From positions 1 to 9,491 of the forward strand of contig JACQRF010000100.1 in assembly GCA_016206635.1 (NCBI GenBank): a DNA stretch of 9,491 bases, written 5' to 3'. The DNA is from Candidatus Omnitrophota bacterium. GTDB lineage: Bacteria > Omnitrophota > Gorgyraeia > 1-14-0-20-64-10 > JACQQZ01. A program made the translations under genes and the position numbers. Shown piece by piece: positions 6,136-9,491 of this stretch; the first letter of the stretch is position 1, and each line of letters opens with the position of its first letter. The notes beneath the pieces were generated by a model that worked only from the letters and a program-made list of their open reading frames with translations, was not told where the DNA came from and did not search any database.

Positions 6136-6588
6136 ATGGGCATGCGATGGCTCGGGGTAGTCATGGCCGTGGTGCTGGGGACACCGTGGGGCGCCGGGGC
6201 GTCCGTCTGGGCGGCGGGGTCGGCTGATGAGGCGCCTCACGCCCACCAGATGGAGGCGGCGGCGGTCGTCACGGAAGACGCCGTGCTCAAAGAGCAGATC
6301 GCGAAAGTGGACGAGGCGCTGGCGACGATTCACGAGCAGATGGCGGTGCGCCGGCAAGCCCTCCAGCAGGCGATGACGGAGGGGCAGAAAGCGTCCCTCT
6401 ATGCGGAGCTGGACGGCTTGCGCAAGGAACACGATCTGCTGGAACGGCTCCTCCACGAATTGTTGGATGAGGCGAGGGCCACGGAATGGACGGCGATTGA
6501 CGCGGCGCTGGCGCGCGTCAAGAGTTACGAGCGTGTTCAGGAACGCGCGACCCGGCGTGAGGAGGCCCTCCGTGACCGCAAAGAGTAA
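6136..6588 (+). CDS. Exported coiled-coil protein of unknown function
   Basis: 150 residues. The N-terminal segment MGMRWLGVVMAVVLGTPWGAGASVWA looks like a Sec signal peptide with cleavage after about residue 26, so the mature protein should be periplasmic. From about residue 48 to the end it is almost entirely helical, charged heptad-like sequence (for example LKEQIAKVDEALATIHEQM and LDGLRKEHDLLERLLHELL), with no cysteine. This predicts a coiled coil, possibly a small trimer or dimer. I do not recognise the family. Its 3' end overlaps the next gene by 17 nt, and the next ribosome binding site lies inside it. The two are therefore probably translated together, and the product may assist or bind the beta-barrel protein. 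That link is an inference from gene order. Confidence 0.8.
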   Translation: MGMRWLGVVMAVVLGTPWGAGASVWAAGSADEAPHAHQMEAAAVVTEDAVLKEQIAKVDEALATIHEQMAVRRQALQQAMTEGQKASLYAELDGLRKEHDLLERLLHELLDEARATEWTAIDAALARVKSYERVQERATRREEALRDRKE

Positions 6589-7618
6589 GCGATCGGCGTT
6601 GGGTTTCGGCGTGGTGGTGGCCGCCCTCTTCGGGTGCGTGCTGGGCGCCGCATGGGCCGAGGAGCCGCCGGAGCCATCGACCTCGGAAGTGGTCGCGGCG
6701 ATCAAGCGGCGGGCGCAGCAAATCCTGGAGGCCCGGAAGGCGGCGCGGCGGCTGCGGTTCTCCGGCGAGGTGTCGCAGCTCCTCGGCTACGAGTCCAACC
6801 CGTCCAACGGGACCGAACACGTGGGGGACACGTACGTCGAGCATTCCCTTTACCTGGCCGCTTCCAAGAAGGTGACGCCCACCGTGACGTGGCAGGGGAC
6901 CTACTCCGGCTCATACGATAACTATTTCGAGTATGGGGACGGCGACTACATGTCGCACACGCTGACGCCGACGAAGCTGATTTGGCAGCCGGGGCGGATG
7001 TGGCGCGTGGACGCGGGGGTGGATCTCAATATTACGTACTACCCGAAGGCCGGGGCGTCCAACTACCGCGAGTTCAAACCGAGCGTCGGCGTCCGGCAAA
7101 ACTTGTGGGGCCGGTGGTTCCACAGCGTCCGGTATGAATGGTTCATCCGCGATTACATCTCGAAGAAGGCCCGGGACGGCAGCGGCAACGAGACCGAGGT
7201 GAATCGCGTGGATGACCGGAGCCGGGTCCGCTATGAAGTGGGAACCACCTGGAACGACACGTTGCTGAAGGTCCGGCAGGAGTGGTACTGGCACGATTCC
7301 AATGACGAGCGGACCGATTTCTACGACGCGGAGGACTACAAGGTGACTGCGTCCCTCAACCGGTCGCTCACGAAGAAGTTGTCCATCGCGCCCAGCTACT
7401 CGTTCGAGCGGAAGAACTACTCCAAGCGGACGGTGACGGGGATCAGCTCCGAGGCCCGGTACGACGATACGCATACCTGGACGTTGGCGGGGACCTACGA
7501 GTTCAACCAGACCTGGAGCCTCAATCCCAGCCTCAGCTACAAATGGCTGGATTCCAATGAGCCGACCGGCGAGTACATTGATACCACGATCTCCGGAACG
7601 GTGACCGCGCGGTTCTAA
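6572..7618 (+). CDS. Predicted outer-membrane beta-barrel protein
   Basis: 348 residues. GTG start at 6572 with AGGAGG at 6560-6565, 6 nt upstream. The N terminus (basic KSKR, hydrophobic core GFGVVVAALFGCVLGAAWA) is a signal peptide with likely cleavage after residue 29. A short charged helix follows (about 38-62). After that comes a long run of alternating polar/aromatic strands rich in Tyr, Trp, Thr and Asn (for example VEHSLYLAASKKVTPTVTW and KLSIAPSYSFERKNY). The protein ends VTARF; a terminal Phe is the usual BAM recognition signal. About 12-14 strands are plausible by eye. The motif LGYESNPS after the helix is common in uncharacterised outer-membrane barrels. Function and cargo are unknown. 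It overlaps the coiled-coil gene by 17 nt. It is followed by a long palindrome that probably ends transcription. Confidence 0.85.
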   Translation: MTAKSKRSALGFGVVVAALFGCVLGAAWAEEPPEPSTSEVVAAIKRRAQQILEARKAARRLRFSGEVSQLLGYESNPSNGTEHVGDTYVEHSLYLAASKKVTPTVTWQGTYSGSYDNYFEYGDGDYMSHTLTPTKLIWQPGRMWRVDAGVDLNITYYPKAGASNYREFKPSVGVRQNLWGRWFHSVRYEWFIRDYISKKARDGSGNETEVNRVDDRSRVRYEVGTTWNDTLLKVRQEWYWHDSNDERTDFYDAEDYKVTASLNRSLTKKLSIAPSYSFERKNYSKRTVTGISSEARYDDTHTWTLAGTYEFNQTWSLNPSLSYKWLDSNEPTGEYIDTTISGTVTARF

Positions 7619-7626
7619 CGACAAAC

Positions 7627-7690
7627 GGGGTCTGCCCTGGGATGGCCTCCCTGGTCAATTGACCTGGGTGGCCATCCCTGGGCAGACCCC
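7627..7690. terminator. 64-bp near-perfect palindrome between convergent genes (bidirectional terminator or mobile palindromic element)
   Basis: The two 32-nt arms (7627-7658 and 7659-7690) match with only three mispairs. The outer end is GGGGTCTGCCC against GGGCAGACCCC, and the centre is the perfect GGTCAATTGACC (7653-7664). It lies 8 nt after the beta-barrel stop and 21 nt before the end of the minus-strand gene, so it could stop transcription from both sides. No T-run follows the stem. The length and symmetry exceed a usual intrinsic terminator and recall REP/MITE-like palindromes with GGGTCTG ends. Assignment between these is open. Confidence 0.65.
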
Positions 7691-7711
7691 CATGAGCGTT
7701 TCCGTGCTGAA

Positions 7712-8854
7712 TTACGCGCAGTGTCCGGGCCCTTCCGGCACCCCTCCCTGGTGGGTCGTGCCGATCGGGCACTTCGCGTGGCCGTCGGCTTCCTTCTCGA
7801 AGTTCCCCTGCTGCGTGTTATCGTAATTCCCCCCCGTGGTGGTCGTGGTCATATCCTTGTAGTACGTGTCCCCCATCTTCATCATCTCGTTCATATGGGA
7901 GAGCTCCTGGGCCATGGCTTCCGGGGTTACCCCGGCCTCAATGCCCGCTTTGTAGGCGTCGGTCTTCGCCTGCGCCATCAGCTTGTCCATGTCCCCGCTC
8001 TTCCAGGCGTCGAACATCACCTTTTCACTGGAGGACATCTTGGCCATCGCCTCCGGGCTGGGCCCGTGGAACTCCCCAGGGCCGCGGAATGTGCCTTCCA
8101 TGACGTCGCGGGGATTGATGCCGCAGGCGGCCATCTGCTCCATGGCGGTGCGCATCGCCTCCGGCGACGGCCCCATGGTGTCAGTGCCTCCGCGGAACAT
8201 CGCATCCTTGATCGTGCCCTCGAAATGCGCCTTCATCGCGGCCTCCATCATGTCGCGGGCTTTCGGATCGGTGACGGCCCCAACGAACTCCATGGAGCGT
8301 GACCCCGTGCCCTCCGTCGTCCCGGCGGTCGCGAACATCTCTTTCATGTCTTTGCCGCCCAGATAGCTGGAGCACTCCGACATGGCGGCCTTGCACGTTT
8401 CGAGGTACTTGGCCGCGTCATCGAGTGTCCCGCCTCGCGCCAGCGTCTCGTTGACTTTGGCCATCGCGTCGCGCATCTGCGCCGCGGCTTTCGTGGCGAC
8501 CTCGGTCGGCACGCCATTCTTGACTAGCGTTTCGCTCGCTTGCTTGGCGACCGCCTCGGGATTGGCGAGGGCCCGCATGGCCGTCTCAGTCGTGTCGCGG
8601 ATCGCCGTCACGGTCGTCTCCACTACCTTGGCTTCGGCCTGGGCCTCCGGCGAGGCGTCCGGCCGGGTGGACTCCTCCAACTTCGGGACGATCTCGGTGA
8701 GCGCGATCTCACGGATCTCCGGCTCAAATTGCTGGCACGCCTCGCGGATCTCCGGGGTGATTTCCACTTGCGCCAGTGCCATCGGCATCGGACCGCTCAG
8801 GGCGAGTCCGACGACGAGCGCGCCGGTCAGGATACGCATGAATGCGTCGTGCAT
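7712..8854 (-). CDS. Exported methionine-rich protein of unknown function
   Basis: 380 residues. The start is taken at the ATG at 8854 because GAGGAGGG lies about 6-8 nt before it and the product begins MHDAFMRILTGALVVGLALSGPMPMALA, a good signal peptide. An upstream ATG at 8875 with its own AAGGA is possible but would add the acidic MNEEGMA. The mature part (about 350 residues) is hydrophilic and mostly helical. It has about 27 methionines concentrated after residue 145, for example DMMEAAM, TAMEQM and HMNEMMKM. GPSPEAM occurs twice and TPEAM once. Six cysteines are scattered (REAC, ETCKAAMSEC, AACGIN, AKCP, GHCA). I do not recognise the family. Met/His/Cys enrichment in the periplasm may hint at copper binding, but this is weak. 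It converges on the beta-barrel gene. Confidence 0.78.
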   Translation of the reverse strand: MHDAFMRILTGALVVGLALSGPMPMALAQVEITPEIREACQQFEPEIREIALTEIVPKLEESTRPDASPEAQAEAKVVETTVTAIRDTTETAMRALANPEAVAKQASETLVKNGVPTEVATKAAAQMRDAMAKVNETLARGGTLDDAAKYLETCKAAMSECSSYLGGKDMKEMFATAGTTEGTGSRSMEFVGAVTDPKARDMMEAAMKAHFEGTIKDAMFRGGTDTMGPSPEAMRTAMEQMAACGINPRDVMEGTFRGPGEFHGPSPEAMAKMSSSEKVMFDAWKSGDMDKLMAQAKTDAYKAGIEAGVTPEAMAQELSHMNEMMKMGDTYYKDMTTTTTGGNYDNTQQGNFEKEADGHAKCPIGTTHQGGVPEGPGHCA

Positions 8855-8929
8855 GGCCATTCCCTCCTCGTTCATCAGTTCATCCTTTTGATAACCGTGT
8901 CATAACAATACATACGAAATCCGTCGGAC

Positions 8930-9491
8930 CTACGGAGTCGGGGACCCGCCACCGGATGGCCGCTCGTACTCCATCGTCGGCCGCTCCATCGTGGGGCGTT
9001 CCATTTCCCGGCTGGCGGTTTCGCGCTCCATGGTGGGTCGCTCCATCTCCCGGCTGGACGACTCGCGCTCCATCGTGGGCCGCTCCATCTCCCGAGAGCT
9101 ATGCTCCCGCTCCATGGACGGCCGCTCGGTTTCCCGACCGCCGCGCTCGGCGCTCGGCCGTTCCGTTTCTCGCGAGGCACGTTCTGTTTCGCGCCCACCA
9201 CGCTCCTGGCTGGGTCGCTCGGTCTCACGGGCGCTGTGCTCCTGGCTCTGGCGTTCGCCCGTCTCACGGGACCCACGTTCCTGGGATGCGCGTTCTTGCG
9301 ACCGCTCGCCTTGACCGCGCTCCATGCCACGTTCGGAGGCGCCACGCTCCATCGTCTCGCGACCTTGCCGCTCCGCACCACTGCGTTCCGTAGTTTCGCG
9401 GCCTTGGCGCTCCGCGCCGCCACGTTCCTGGGATGCGCGTTCTTGCGACCGCTCGCCTTGACCGCGCTCCATGCCACGTTCGGAGGCGCCA
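8930..9491 (-). CDS. Glu/Arg-rich repeat protein (N terminus beyond the window)
   Basis: The frame is open from the right edge to a TAG at 8930-8932; about 186 residues are visible and the start is not seen. The sequence is almost wholly made of ER-type repeats such as AERQGRET, SREMERPTMERE and SQERASQERG, ending MEYERPSGGGSPTP. Only 11 amino-acid types occur; there is no Lys, Asp, Asn, Cys, Leu, Ile, Val, Phe or Trp. Repeat copies of AERQGRE differ only at third codon positions (cgc/cgg, ggc/ggt, gaa/gag), which supports selection on this reading. The plus-strand frame that shares these third positions is broken by TGA at 9312-9314 and 9459-9461. The protein is expected to be a disordered polyampholyte. 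Function is unknown. All frames are long here because of the repeats, so certainty is moderate. Confidence 0.55.
   Translation of the reverse strand, partial: GASERGMERGQGERSQERASQERGGAERQGRETTERSGAERQGRETMERGASERGMERGQGERSQERASQERGSRETGERQSQEHSARETERPSQERGGRETERASRETERPSAERGGRETERPSMEREHSSREMERPTMERESSSREMERPTMERETASREMERPTMERPTMEYERPSGGGSPTP
8982..9107. repeat. Three tandem 42-bp units inside the Glu/Arg repeat gene
   Basis: Units at 8982-9023, 9024-9065 and 9066-9107 each begin CGCTCCAT on the plus strand. On the minus strand each encodes a 14-residue unit around REMERPTMERE. A fourth, decayed unit begins at 9108. Differences between units are partly synonymous. Confidence 0.8.
9273..9491. 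repeat. 147-bp direct repeat, exact over 72 bp
   Basis: Positions 9273-9344 are identical to 9420-9491, an offset of 147 bp (49 codons). The second copy is cut by the window edge, so the repeat may be longer and have further copies. On the minus strand it encodes GASERGMERGQGERSQERASQERG. The exact identity points to recent duplication, gene conversion or slippage. Confidence 0.85.

Noticed and set aside
8982..9107. CRISPR-like array
   Set aside because: The 42-bp units are head to tail with no unique spacers and are explained as coding tandem repeats.
8991..9314. Plus-strand Arg/Ser-rich repeat frame (GRSISR-type repeats)
   Set aside because: It is the complement of the Glu/Arg repeats, has no ribosome binding site, and stops at the TGA 9312-9314 while the repeats continue. 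The minus-strand frame stays open to the edge. Some doubt remains because third codon positions coincide in the two frames.

Overview
The window reads as chromosomal DNA from a GC-rich, two-membrane (Gram-negative type) bacterium. The evidence is the high G+C with strong third-position GC bias, an outer-membrane beta-barrel protein with a C-terminal Phe, and several Sec signal peptides. Gene content (PiT transporter, arsenosugar-type glycosyltransferases, Mer/CopZ-like metal genes) would suit an environmental lineage such as Nitrospirota, NC10 or a relative. That placement is an inference; no rRNA or other phylogenetic marker is present except YchF.

Left part (1-2422): the end of a PiT-family phosphate transporter overlaps by 4 bp a two-domain protein. 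This protein joins a GT2-type glycosyltransferase (TIGR04283-like) to a nucleotidyltransferase-fold domain (TIGR04282/DUF2064-like). Both families are linked to arsenosugar biosynthesis. A perfect 34-bp palindrome encodes the linker between the two domains.

Metal cassette (2419-3920): a MerR-type promoter with a 20-bp spacer and a perfect 22-bp operator overlaps the stop codon of the glycosyltransferase. It drives four tightly packed genes: a MerR regulator, a 62-residue CxxCxxC protein, a MerT-like membrane transporter and a CopZ-like [2Fe-2S]/zinc metallochaperone. Three of the junctions overlap or nearly touch. No MerP or MerA is seen in the cassette, so it looks like metal uptake and hand-over with an unknown end point.

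Housekeeping part (3921-6037): an aldo/keto reductase, possibly translated from a leaderless mRNA, followed 14 nt later by the ribosome-associated ATPase YchF.

Envelope part (6038-8875): a small exported coiled-coil protein overlaps by 17 nt a predicted outer-membrane beta-barrel protein. A 64-bp near-perfect palindrome then separates this pair from a convergent gene for an exported, methionine-rich protein of unknown function.

Right edge (8930-9491, minus strand): the 3' part of a gene for an extremely low-complexity Glu/Arg repeat protein. It uses only 11 kinds of amino acid and is built of nested 42-bp and 147-bp repeats. It runs off the window.
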